A stretch of DNA of 21,687 nt, taken from contig CAMPKJ010000059.1 of assembly GCA_946887105.1 (NCBI GenBank), positions 1 through 21,687 of the forward strand, read 5' to 3'. How positions within the stretch are numbered: position 1 is the first letter of the stretch; each line of letters starts with the position of its first letter. Below are positions 7,537 through 17,044 of the stretch, piece after piece. A program made the position numbers and the translations under genes. A model generated the notes under the pieces. That model saw nothing but the letters and a program-made list of their open reading frames with translations. It was not told the origin of the DNA and searched no databases. The stretch is from an uncultured Acidobacteriota bacterium. GTDB taxonomy: Bacteria > Acidobacteriota > Thermoanaerobaculia > Gp7-AA8.

Positions 7537-7593
7537 CGAATACGGCGGTCCTCATGGCGTATCCGCATAGCACGGCTGCGCGGCGAAACCAGA

Positions 7594-7599
7594 AATAAT
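7594..7599 (+). promoter_or_regulatory. Candidate -10 element for the lolA-tgt-yajC-secDF operon
   Basis: AATAAT, 5 of 6 matches to TATAAT, 32 nt upstream of the lolA ATG. The expected -35 position (near 7571) shows CACGGC, which is a poor match. This is a weak call that rests on position and AT content in a GC-rich region. Confidence 0.3.
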
Positions 7600-7631
7600 C
7601 ATCGCTCGCACTCTGGTTGGCGTGCCTACCT

Positions 7632-9435
<1,804 letters not shown>

Positions 9436-9463
9436 CTCGCGGGAACCGAAAAGAGAAAACAAA

Positions 9464-9781
9464 ATGAATGCGATAGCTCTGCTTCAAAGTGCGGGTACGG
9501 GCGGTGGCGCGGCGGCGTTGATCCAGTTTGCGCCGATCGTGGCCATCGGCCTCGTCTTTTACTTCCTGGTCATCGCGCCGGCCAACAAGCAGCGCAAGAA
9601 GACCCAGGAAATGATCAGTTCGCTCAAGAAGGGCGACCGGGTGATTACGACAGGTGGGATTTACGGGACGGTTCAGGGTGTTGAGCCCGACGCCCTTTAC
9701 CTGAAGATCGCCGAAAACGTGAAGGTGAAGGTAGCGCGCTCCGCGATCTCCGGAGTCGTGACCGGAGAGTCCGAAACCTAA
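9464..9781 (+). CDS. yajC: YajC, Sec translocase auxiliary subunit
   Basis: Small inner-membrane partner of SecDF in protein export. The protein has 105 residues: a short periplasmic N-terminus, one transmembrane helix (about 19-38, ending FYFLVIAP), a basic NKQRKK stretch and a cytoplasmic beta domain. The conserved motif LKKGDRVITTGGIYGTV is present. The ATG follows an A/G-rich leader 28 nt after tgt. It lies in the usual place, directly before secD. Confidence 0.96.
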   Translation: MNAIALLQSAGTGGGAAALIQFAPIVAIGLVFYFLVIAPANKQRKKTQEMISSLKKGDRVITTGGIYGTVQGVEPDALYLKIAENVKVKVARSAISGVVTGESET

Positions 9782-9808
9782 GCTACGAGCGCTCCGCTGG
9801 AGGAATCC

Positions 9809-11374
9809 TTGAACAGAAACGTCATTTGGAAAATCGCATTGATCGTCGCCGTGATGGTGGTGTTCACGGTGGCCATCATCCCGACGAAGAGCAACCCGGA
9901 GCCGATCAAGCGCGGCCTCGACCTGAAGGGTGGCATCCACCTGGTCATGCGGGTGAACGTGGCCGAGGCCATTCGCCTGGAAGTCGATCAGGCCATGAAT
10001 ACGCTGCGCACGCAGGCGGGCACGCAAGGCGTTCCCACGCCGACGACGCGCCGCGTGAGCGACACCGCGTTCATGGTCACTCCGCCCGCGGGCGCGTCGA
10101 CCGCGGACTACGAAAAGATCGCGCAGGACTACCTGCCGTCATTCGAAGTCACGCGCGTCGGCAACGAGCTGCGCTTCACGATGAAGCAGCTGGCGCAGAA
10201 AGACCTGCAGCGCGACACCGTCGATCAGGCCGTGGAGGCGATCCGCCGCCGCGTCGACGCTCTCGGCGTCACCGAGCCGATCATCGTGCCGGAAGCGGAA
10301 GACCGCATCGTCATCCAGCTCCCCGGCGTCGACGACCCGGCCCGCGTGAAGGACATCATCAAGACCACCGCGCAGCTGCAGTTCCGCATCGTCGAAGGCA
10401 GCCCGAACACGACGCAGCAGGCGGTGTATGACTCGCTGCCGGCCGAGCTTCGCACGCAGGTGGACATCCTGCCCGGCAACGACACCGACGAGTTCGGACG
10501 CAAGTCCGGCGAGGTCTGGTACGCGGTCAACAAGAACGTGCAGGTCAGCGGCCGCGATCTGAAGAATGCGCGCGTGGCCAAGGGTCCGGTCGGACAGGCC
10601 GTGATCGGCTTCACGCTCACGCCGGAAGGAACGCCGAAGTTCGCGCAGCTCACGCGCGAGAACGTGAAGCGTCCGCTGGCGATCGTCCTCGACAACAAGG
10701 TCGTGTCCGCGCCGAACATCGACGAAGAGATCGTCGGCGAAGGGCAGATCACGGGCAGCTTCACGCAGCAGTCGGCGGCCGACCTGGCGCTGGTGCTGCG
10801 CAGCGGTGCGCTGCCTGCCTCGCTGACCACGCTGGAAGAGCGCACCGTCGGTCCGTCCCTCGGCCGCGACTCGATCCGCCAGGGCTTCATGGCCTCCGCG
10901 ATCGGCTTCGGCCTGCTGGTGCTGGCGATCATCCTCTACTACAAGGGCGCGGGTGTGAACGCGGTGCTGGCGCTGCTGCTCAATCTGGTCATCCTCCTGG
11001 GGATGATGGCCTACTTCAACGCCACGCTGACTCTGCCCGGCATCGCCGGCATCATCCTCACGCTGGGCATGGCCGTCGATTCGAACGTGCTGGTCTTCGA
11101 GCGCATCCGCGAGGAGCTGCGCGAAGGAAAGACCGTGCGGGCGTCGATCGATCAGGGCTTCGCCCGCGCATTCGCCACGATCATCGACACGCACCTGACC
11201 ACCATCATCTCGGCGCTGTTCCTCTTCCAGTTCGGCACCGGTCCGATCAAGGGCTTCGCCGTCACGCTGCTCATCGGTCTCGGAGCGTCCGTGTTCACGG
11301 CGTTCTTCGTGTCGCGCATGATCTTCGACATCATCTACAAGCCGGCCGAGCGCCCGCGCGAGATCAGCATCTAA
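9809..11374 (+). CDS. secD: SecD, protein translocase subunit
   Basis: RND-type membrane protein that uses the proton gradient to help pull exported proteins out of the SecYEG channel. The protein has 521 residues: first transmembrane helix at about 8-24, then RGLDLKGGIHLV (35-46), a large periplasmic domain and five C-terminal helices from about 360. The fourth-helix motif GMAVDSNVLVFERI (about 420-433) holds the conserved Asp linked to proton flow. The start is TTG at 9809. It is supported by GGAGG at 9799-9803 with 5-nt spacing, and no better ATG is near. It lies 27 nt after yajC and 19 nt before secF. Confidence 0.97.
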   Translation: MNRNVIWKIALIVAVMVVFTVAIIPTKSNPEPIKRGLDLKGGIHLVMRVNVAEAIRLEVDQAMNTLRTQAGTQGVPTPTTRRVSDTAFMVTPPAGASTADYEKIAQDYLPSFEVTRVGNELRFTMKQLAQKDLQRDTVDQAVEAIRRRVDALGVTEPIIVPEAEDRIVIQLPGVDDPARVKDIIKTTAQLQFRIVEGSPNTTQQAVYDSLPAELRTQVDILPGNDTDEFGRKSGEVWYAVNKNVQVSGRDLKNARVAKGPVGQAVIGFTLTPEGTPKFAQLTRENVKRPLAIVLDNKVVSAPNIDEEIVGEGQITGSFTQQSAADLALVLRSGALPASLTTLEERTVGPSLGRDSIRQGFMASAIGFGLLVLAIILYYKGAGVNAVLALLLNLVILLGMMAYFNATLTLPGIAGIILTLGMAVDSNVLVFERIREELREGKTVRASIDQGFARAFATIIDTHLTTIISALFLFQFGTGPIKGFAVTLLIGLGASVFTAFFVSRMIFDIIYKPAERPREISI

Positions 11375-11393
11375 CGCGGATCAGGACAACATC

Positions 11394-12599
11394 ATGAAGA
11401 TTTTCGACAACCCGAATTACAACTTCATCAAGTACCGCTGGCACGCGGTGGTGGTCTCGCTGATCATCATCGCGGTCGGCGTGGCCACATTCGCGACGCG
11501 CGGCGTCAACCTCGGCGTCGACTTTGCCGGCGGCGCGAACATCATCCTCAAGTTCACCGGCACCGTGCCGCTCGAGGATCTCCGCAAGCAGCTCCCGGCC
11601 GCGACCATCCAGCAGTACGGCCGCGCGCAGGAAAACTCGGTGCTGATCCGCCTCCCGAAGCAGGCCACCGAGCGTGACTACGCGGGCGAGGTCGTGGCCA
11701 AGCTGCACACCGATCTCAATCCGGAAGCGGCCTCGAAGCACGACCTGAACTACCTCGGCAGCGATCGTTTGACGTCGCTGCTCATGCAGGCCGATCCCGA
11801 GAAGCGCGGCACCAATCCCGCCGCCGGCCAGTACTACGCCGACGTCGCAAAGAAGATGATTGACCGGCGCTCGGAGCTGGGCATCTTCACGTCCATCCCG
11901 CAGGCGGTCGAGGGCACCACGCCCGGCATCGCCAAGGTGGTGAACGAGCGCGCCTTCCTGGGCGACTTCAACGTCCTCAATCAGGAGACGGTCGGACCGC
12001 AGGTCGGCCGCCAGCTGCAGATGAAGGCGTTCTGGGCCATCGTGGCCTCGTCGATCGCCATGGGCCTCTACATCTGGCTGCGCTTCGACCTCGTGTTCGG
12101 CGTCGCGGCCATGATCTGCATCATCCACGACGTGCTGATCGCGATGACGTTCCTGCTGCTGATGAACCTCGAGTTCTCGCTGAACGTCGTGGCTGCGATC
12201 CTGACCATCGTCGGTTACTCGATCAACGACACCGTGGTCACGTACGACCGCGTGCGCGAGAACCGGAAGAAGATCAAGAAGCCGATGGGTCTCGGCGAGC
12301 ACCTCAACCTGGCCATGAACCAGACCCTCTCGCGCACGATCCTCACCAGCGGAACGGTGTTCCTGGTCCTGCTGGCGATGCTGATCTTCGGAGGCGAAGT
12401 GATCCGTGGATTCTCGTGGATCCTGACCATCGGCGTCATCAGCGGTGCGTACTCCACGTTGTGGATCCTGCCGGCGGTCGCCGTCGGCTGGGAGAACTGG
12501 AAGGCCAGCCGGCGCCCTAGTCCTGCCGGCGCGTCCGCGCGCATCGACGCGGCCACGCCGGCACAGACCGCAGCCGCCTCGCGCCGCAACAGCCGCTAA
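11394..12599 (+). CDS. secF: SecF, protein translocase subunit
   Basis: Partner of SecD in the SecDF-YajC complex of the inner membrane. The protein has 401 residues, longer than the roughly 320 of E. coli SecF. Most of the excess lies in the first periplasmic domain (about residues 75-190), plus an Ala/Ser-rich cytoplasmic tail after the last helix. The motif GVDFAGGANI (41-50) follows the first helix, and GYSINDTVVTYDRV (274-287) carries the conserved Asp of the fourth helix. It is the last gene of the operon; a strong terminator begins 20 nt after its stop. secD and secF are separate genes here, not fused as in some firmicutes. Confidence 0.97.
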   Translation: MKIFDNPNYNFIKYRWHAVVVSLIIIAVGVATFATRGVNLGVDFAGGANIILKFTGTVPLEDLRKQLPAATIQQYGRAQENSVLIRLPKQATERDYAGEVVAKLHTDLNPEAASKHDLNYLGSDRLTSLLMQADPEKRGTNPAAGQYYADVAKKMIDRRSELGIFTSIPQAVEGTTPGIAKVVNERAFLGDFNVLNQETVGPQVGRQLQMKAFWAIVASSIAMGLYIWLRFDLVFGVAAMICIIHDVLIAMTFLLLMNLEFSLNVVAAILTIVGYSINDTVVTYDRVRENRKKIKKPMGLGEHLNLAMNQTLSRTILTSGTVFLVLLAMLIFGGEVIRGFSWILTIGVISGAYSTLWILPAVAVGWENWKASRRPSPAGASARIDAATPAQTAAASRRNSR

Positions 12600-12619
12600 G
12601 AAAATCGTTGGTCATGAAG

Positions 12620-12650
12620 AGCGGCGCTCCGAGAGGGGCGCCGCTTTTTT
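12620..12650 (+). terminator. Rho-independent terminator after secF
   Basis: An 11-bp stem (arms 12620-12630 and 12635-12645, one G-U pair) with a GAGA tetraloop is followed directly by six T residues. The stem is almost all G-C. It closes the lolA-to-secF operon and separates it from maeB, which starts 55 nt later. Confidence 0.95.
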
Positions 12651-12704
12651 CGTTTTGGGTCGCTCGCGATTCCGTGCGATAGACTCCGGCGCCGAGGAGA
12701 AGTG

Positions 12705-14975
12705 ATGCCGGACAACATACGCGAAGAGGCTCTCGACTATCACTCCGGCGGCCGGCCGGGGAAGATCGAGGTCGTTCCGACCAAGCCGACTGCCACGCAG
12801 CGCGATCTTTCGCTGGCCTACACACCCGGTGTTGCCATTCCCTGTCTCGAGATCGCCGCCAATCCGGCCGACGTCTACAAGTACACCGCGAAAGGGAATC
12901 TGGTCGCGGTCATCACCAACGGAACGGCGGTCCTCGGGCTCGGCGACATCGGCGCCGCCGCGGGCAAGCCGGTCATGGAAGGAAAGGGCGTTCTCTTCAA
13001 GAGATTCGCCGACATCGACGTCTTCGACATCGAGATCGATACGCGCGATACGGAGGAGTTCATCCGTTGCGTGAAACTGCTCGAGCCGACCTTCGGCGGG
13101 ATCAATCTCGAAGACATCGCCGCACCGGAGTGCTTCGAGATCGAAGAGCGCCTCAAGGCGTCGATGAACATCCCGGTCTTCCACGACGACCAGCACGGCA
13201 CCGCGATCATCTCCGCCGCCGCGCTGGTCAACGCGCTCGAAGTGGCCGGCAAGAAAATCGAGGAAGTGTGGATGGTCATCTCGGGCGCCGGCGCCGCGGC
13301 GATGGCCTGCCTGCGCCTCTACATCAAGCTCGGACTGAAAAAAGAGAACGTGCTCCTGGTCGACCGCCACGGCGTGATCTACAAAGGCCGTAAGGACGAC
13401 ATGACGCCGTACAAAGAGGAGTTCGCGGCGGAGACCGATCGCCGCACCATGGCCGACGCGTTCGTGAACGCCGACGTCTTCATCGGACTCTCTGCCGGCG
13501 GAATCGTGTCGCCGGAGATGATCAAGACCATGGCTCCGAATCCGATCGTCTTCGCCATGGCCAATCCGACGCCGGAGATCGGCTACGAGGAAGCGGTGGG
13601 CGCGCGTCCGGACGTGATCATGGCCACCGGCCGCAGCGATTACCCGAACCAGGTCAACAACGTCCTCGGATTTCCGTTCATCTTCCGCGGCGCGCTCGAT
13701 TGCCGCGCCACGACCATCAACGACGAGATGAAGCTGGCCGCGTCGCACGCGCTTGCGAATCTCGCCAAGGAAGACGTTCCGGACTCCGTGCTGCGCGCGT
13801 ACGGCAACGAGCGCATGTCGTTCGGGCGCGAGTATCTGATCCCGAAACCGTTCGACTATCGCGTGCTGCTCAACGTGCCGGTGGCGGTGGCGCGCGCGGC
13901 CGCGGAGACCGGCGTCGCGCAATTGCCGATCGAGGACTACGACGCCTATCGCCGCAAGCTGGAAGGGATGCTCGGACGCTCGCGCGGGCTGATGCACGAG
14001 CTGTACGGGCGCGCGCGGCAGAATCCGAAACGGATCGTCTTCCCCGAGGGAGATCAGGAAAAGATCATCCGCGCGGCGAAGATCCTCATCGACGAGAAGC
14101 TCGCCCATCCGATCCTGCTCGTGCATCGCGAAGAGATCGCGGATCTGCTGAAGAAATACAACGTCGACGAGTCGAAGATCACCATCATCGACATCAACGA
14201 CTCGCCCGACTACGACCGCTACGCCGAGCGTTTCCACGAGCTGCGGCGCCGCCACGGCATCACCATGGCCGACGCCCATCGCATCCTCAGCAGCCGCAAC
14301 TACTACGCGATGATGATGCTCGACGCCGGCGATGCCGACGGAGTGATCTCGGGACTGCGCGCGTACTACCCGGCCACGCTCAAGCCGGCGCTGCAGATCG
14401 TGAAGACCCGGCCCGGCGTCGGTCACGTGTCCGGCGCGTATCTGCTGATGTTCAAGAACCGGATGGTGGTGCTCGCGGATACGACCGTGAACATCGATCC
14501 CGACAGCGAGACGCTGGCGGAGATCGCGGAGCTGACCGCGGAAACCGCGCGCCGGTTCAACCTCGAGCCGCGCGTGGCCATGATCTCGTTCTCGAATTAC
14601 GGTTCGACGCAACACGAAGTGACCGCGAAAGTGCGCGATGCCGTGCAGATCCTGAAGAAACGGCGTCCGGACCTGATCGTGGAAGGCGAGATGCAGGCCG
14701 ACCTCGCGGTGGAGCCGTCCATCGCGCAGCAGGACTATCCGTGGAGCGACGTGCAGGGCGATGCGAACGTGCTGGTGTTCGCGAATCTCGATGCGGCCAA
14801 CGCGGCCTACAAGCTGCTGTGGAGGCTCGGCGGCGCGGAGGTGATCGGGCCGATCCTGCAGGGCATCGCCAAACCGGTGCACGTGCTGCAGCGCGGCGTC
14901 GACGTCAACGACATCGTCAACATGACCGCTATTGCGGTTCTGGATGCTCAGCAGCTGGAGAAGCGGCCGGGCTGA
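12705..14975 (+). CDS. maeB: NADP-type malic enzyme with fused phosphotransacetylase domain (MaeB-like)
   Basis: Oxidative decarboxylation of malate to pyruvate, supplying NADPH and pyruvate. The protein has 756 residues, the usual length of the bifunctional-looking MaeB form. The malic enzyme part (1-430) shows LAYTPGVA with Tyr39, EGKGVLFK with the catalytic Lys94, FHDDQHGTA (159-167) with metal-binding acids and the NADP loop GAGAAA. The C-terminal part (about 440-756), beginning [10 protein letters not shown], is a phosphotransacetylase domain. In characterised MaeB this domain mainly senses acetyl-CoA and is not active. The ATG at 12705 has GAGGAG at 12694-12699; a GTG at 12702 is too close to it. 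The last 47 nt overlap the convergent response-regulator gene. Confidence 0.96.
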   Translation: MPDNIREEALDYHSGGRPGKIEVVPTKPTATQRDLSLAYTPGVAIPCLEIAANPADVYKYTAKGNLVAVITNGTAVLGLGDIGAAAGKPVMEGKGVLFKRFADIDVFDIEIDTRDTEEFIRCVKLLEPTFGGINLEDIAAPECFEIEERLKASMNIPVFHDDQHGTAIISAAALVNALEVAGKKIEEVWMVISGAGAAAMACLRLYIKLGLKKENVLLVDRHGVIYKGRKDDMTPYKEEFAAETDRRTMADAFVNADVFIGLSAGGIVSPEMIKTMAPNPIVFAMANPTPEIGYEEAVGARPDVIMATGRSDYPNQVNNVLGFPFIFRGALDCRATTINDEMKLAASHALANLAKEDVPDSVLRAYGNERMSFGREYLIPKPFDYRVLLNVPVAVARAAAETGVAQLPIEDYDAYRRKLEGMLGRSRGLMHELYGRARQNPKRIVFPEGDQEKIIRAAKILIDEKLAHPILLVHREEIADLLKKYNVDESKITIIDINDSPDYDRYAERFHELRRRHGITMADAHRILSSRNYYAMMMLDAGDADGVISGLRAYYPATLKPALQIVKTRPGVGHVSGAYLLMFKNRMVVLADTTVNIDPDSETLAEIAELTAETARRFNLEPRVAMISFSNYGSTQHEVTAKVRDAVQILKKRRPDLIVEGEMQADLAVEPSIAQQDYPWSDVQGDANVLVFANLDAANAAYKLLWRLGGAEVIGPILQGIAKPVHVLQRGVDVNDIVNMTAIAVLDAQQLEKRPG

Positions 14976-15348
14976 CGCAGGAACGCACCAGCGCGCGCAA
15001 TGCGCCGATGTCGAACGGCTTCGGCAGGAACGCGCAGATGCCGCCCTGCATCGCGGTGGCCAGCTCGGGATCGCGGTTCGCGCTCACCACGATGACCGGG
15101 ATCTTCCGCAGGTCCTCGTCGCCGGCGCGCTCGCGCAGCACGTCCCATCCGGAGACGATGGGCATCATCAGGTCGAGCACGACCACGTCCGGAAGCTGAT
15201 CGCGCATCACGTCCAGCGCATCGCGTCCATTGGCGGCCTCGGCAAATGTGTAGGCGAGCGCATCCCGTTTGAGCGCCGCAATGACCATCTTGCGGATGCT
15301 CGGATCGTCATCGACGACCAGGACCGAGTAGTTGTGCGCCGTGTCCAC
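14929..15348 (-). CDS. Single-domain response regulator (CheY-like receiver)
   Basis: A phospho-receiver without an output domain, 139 residues. All key residues are present: the acidic pocket D13-D15 (VVDDDPS), the phospho-acceptor D59 (VVLDLMMP), the switch Ser89 (VVSAN) and Lys110 followed by Pro (LPKPFD). The C-terminal 20 residues ([14 protein letters not shown]) form a low-complexity tail, encoded partly in the strand opposite maeB. The GTG at 15348 is the probable start; no Shine-Dalgarno is obvious. No histidine kinase is in the window, so its partner is elsewhere. The gene is divergent from mnmA (51 nt apart) and convergent with maeB. Confidence 0.9.
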   Translation of the reverse strand: MDTAHNYSVLVVDDDPSIRKMVIAALKRDALAYTFAEAANGRDALDVMRDQLPDVVVLDLMMPIVSGWDVLRERAGDEDLRKIPVIVVSANRDPELATAMQGGICAFLPKPFDIGALRALVRSCVSPAASPAAEHPEPQ

Positions 15349-15399
15349 CGCCGGGGAATTATGCCCGATGTCGTGGGGTAGAGAGTAACCGCTTACTGA

Positions 15400-16476
15400 A
15401 TGAAGATCGCCGTGGCCATGTCCGGCGGAGTCGATTCATCGACTGCCGCGTACCTGCTCAAGACCCAGGGTCATGAGGTGGTGGGGTTGTCGATGCAGAT
15501 GTACGACAACCTCGGCACCGCGGATTCTCCATACGGCGGATGCTGCACGATCGACGATCTCGCCGACGCGCGCCGCGTGGCCTGGCGCCTCGAGATTCCG
15601 CACTTCACGCTCAATCTCGAGAGCAACTTCCACGACAAGGTCATCAAGCCGTTCGTGTCCGGCTATCTCTCCGGCACCACGCCCAGCCCATGCGTGCTCT
15701 GCAATACGCACGTGAAGTTCGACCTCTTCCACCAGAAGGCCATCGCCATCGGCGCGCAGAAGATCGCCACCGGACACTACGCGCGCATCACGGAGAACGA
15801 CGGCCGCTTCGAGCTGCGCAAGGCCATCGATCTGGCGAAGGACCAGTCGTACTTTCTCTTCGAGCTGTCGCAGGGGCAGCTCGGCGAGGCGCTGTTTCCG
15901 CTCGGCGAGATGACCAAGCCCGAGGTGCGCGACATTGCGGAGCAGGCCGGATTGTCGGTCGCGCGCAAGAAGGAGTCGTACGAGATCTGCTTCGTACCGC
16001 AGAAAGACGGCTACGGAACGATCGTCGAGAAAGAGGCCGGCATCGCGCCGGGCGAAGGCGCTGGCGAGATCGTCGACAGCGACGGCAACGTCATCGGCGC
16101 GCACGACGGCTATTACCACTTCACCATCGGCCAGCGCCGCGGACTCGACATCGGAGGCTCGGCGGAGCGGACGTATGTCGTGGACGTGAACCCGTTCACG
16201 AAGCGCGTGACCGTCGGTCCGGCGTCGCTGCTCGAAAAAGACGAGTTGCTCGCCGAGCGTGTTCATTGGATCGCCGGAGCGCCGCCGCCCGGTCCGATCG
16301 AAGTGCAGGCGCGCGTGCGCTCGCGCATGGCCGACGTCGCCGCGACCGTGACGCCGCTGGACGGCGATCGCGCAAAGGTGACGTTCGCTCACAAACTGCG
16401 CGCGGTGGCGCCGGGACAGGCGGTCGTGTTCTACCAGGACGATCTTTGCCTGGGTGGTGGGTGGATCACGCGGTAA
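15400..16476 (+). CDS. mnmA: tRNA 2-thiouridylase MnmA
   Basis: ATP-dependent sulfur transfer to uridine-34 of the Lys, Glu and Gln tRNAs in the cytoplasm. The protein has 358 residues, normal for the family. The PP-loop is SGGVDSS (8-14). The catalytic cysteine pair is C101 in PCVLCNTHVKF and C197 in ESYEICFVP. GHYARI (125-130) and the GQRRGL segment of the central domain are conserved. The ATG at 15400 begins directly with MKIAVAMSGGVDSS. There is no Shine-Dalgarno before it, so a leaderless or very short leader is possible. It stands alone; the repeat-bearing gene-free stretch follows. Confidence 0.97.
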   Translation: MKIAVAMSGGVDSSTAAYLLKTQGHEVVGLSMQMYDNLGTADSPYGGCCTIDDLADARRVAWRLEIPHFTLNLESNFHDKVIKPFVSGYLSGTTPSPCVLCNTHVKFDLFHQKAIAIGAQKIATGHYARITENDGRFELRKAIDLAKDQSYFLFELSQGQLGEALFPLGEMTKPEVRDIAEQAGLSVARKKESYEICFVPQKDGYGTIVEKEAGIAPGEGAGEIVDSDGNVIGAHDGYYHFTIGQRRGLDIGGSAERTYVVDVNPFTKRVTVGPASLLEKDELLAERVHWIAGAPPPGPIEVQARVRSRMADVAATVTPLDGDRAKVTFAHKLRAVAPGQAVVFYQDDLCLGGGWITR

Positions 16477-16488
16477 GCGGTAGGGCGG

Positions 16489-16534
16489 CCGCGCAGCTTA
16501 GCTGACGCTGAAGCTGACGCGGCTCGGCTTCGGC
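16489..16534 (+). repeat. Hairpin repeat, copy 1 (46 nt)
   Basis: The first of three near-identical elements. The first 34 nt form an imperfect hairpin: CCGCG pairs with CGCGG, AGCTT with AAGCT and AGC with GCT around a TGAC loop. GC-rich CGGCTTCGGC follows. In the 46-nt core it differs from copy 3 at one position (T for C at 16524). It begins 12 nt after the mnmA stop. Confidence 0.85.
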
Positions 16535-16591
16535 GCTTGCCTGCGAGCGTGCGGGGCGCGCGCCGTTTCGGCTTCGGCGCGTGCGGAGTAG

Positions 16592-16645
16592 CCGCGCAGC
16601 TTAGCTTGCGCTGAAGCTGACGCGGCCCGGCTTCGGCTCCCGCGT
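16592..16645 (+). repeat. Hairpin repeat, copy 2 (54 nt)
   Basis: Matches copy 3 over 54 nt except for two bases. Both differences fall in the four-base loop (TTGC here against TGAC), so the stem is unchanged. It includes the extension TCCCGCGT after the core, which copy 1 lacks. The 57-nt gap from copy 1 is not conserved as a spacer. Confidence 0.85.
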
Positions 16646-16750
16646 CCCATCCTGCGGGCGTCACGCCGGTTGCACTTCGCCCAGTCGTTGCTGGCGCAAC
16701 TCCTTGGCGGCAACCGTCGCGCCGATTTCGCTTCGGCGCGCGTGCGGCGC

Positions 16751-16804
16751 CCGCGCAGCTTAGCTGACGCTGAAGCTGACGCGGCCCGGCTTCGGCTCCC
16801 GCGT
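16751..16804 (+). repeat. Hairpin repeat, copy 3 (54 nt)
   Basis: Same element with stems CCGCG/CGCGG, AGCTT/AAGCT and AGC/GCT and loop TGAC, followed by CCGGCTTCGGCTCCCGCGT. It lies 105 nt after copy 2. The unequal spacing and the dyad structure suggest an interspersed palindromic element rather than a regular array. Confidence 0.85.
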
Positions 16805-16935
16805 TTCGAGCTTGCCGGCGTCACCCCGTTTCGGGTTCGGCGACGGAACGCGTCCGCGCATCTTGTCTGCTCATCCCGATCTACCGAACGCCGCGTAAAT
16901 TCACCCGCTTGCCACCGACACGTATCCGATCCTTA

Positions 16936-16965
16936 TTGACGGCATTGCTGATCGCAAGCTATCGT
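16936..16965 (+). promoter_or_regulatory. Weak candidate promoter for the exported-protein pair
   Basis: TTGACG (5 of 6 matches to the -35 consensus) and TATCGT (4 of 6 to the -10) with an 18-nt spacer. The start would be near 16972, leaving a leader of about 73 nt before the ATG at 17045. It lies at the transition from the repeats to more mixed sequence. The -10 is poor and the call is tentative. Confidence 0.3.
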
Positions 16966-17044
16966 CCTGCCCGTCCATAAGGATCTGTTCGCAGGAATGG
17001 TGCAGGCCGTCAATGCGACGTGACGATCGGATCGTGAGAAACGG

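Larger units (their letters stand above)
16477..17044. other. Gene-free 568-nt stretch with hairpin repeats
   Basis: No credible gene is seen here. The first two thirds hold three copies of a hairpin repeat, listed separately, inside diverged GC-rich flanks that share words such as TTTCGGCTTCGGCGCGTGCGG in degenerate form (near 16566, 16727). The last 170 nt are less GC-rich and presumably carry the promoter of the exported-protein pair. Small open frames in the repeats result from their GC-rich composition: copies 1 and 2 are 103 nt apart, which is not a multiple of three. Confidence 0.7.

Noticed and set aside
12612..14882. A 756-residue open frame on the minus strand opposite maeB
   Set aside because: It is the antisense of a clearly conserved gene. 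Its translation is rich in Arg, His and Asp with no domain, as expected for a GC-rich shadow frame. The same applies to the long frames opposite secD (10139-11194), GHMP kinase (3786-4919), the M23 peptidase (5197-6588) and the zinc-ribbon gene (2158-3558).
16489..16804. CRISPR array
   Set aside because: There are only three units of 46-54 nt, gaps of 57 and 105 nt are unequal, the gaps share diverged sequence and no cas gene is nearby.
16498..16824. Minus-strand frame with repeated Ser-Ala-rich segments in the repeat stretch
   Set aside because: Only copies 2 and 3 are in phase (159 nt apart), and copy 1 is out of phase. The conservation follows a DNA hairpin, with changes in the loop and not at codon third positions.
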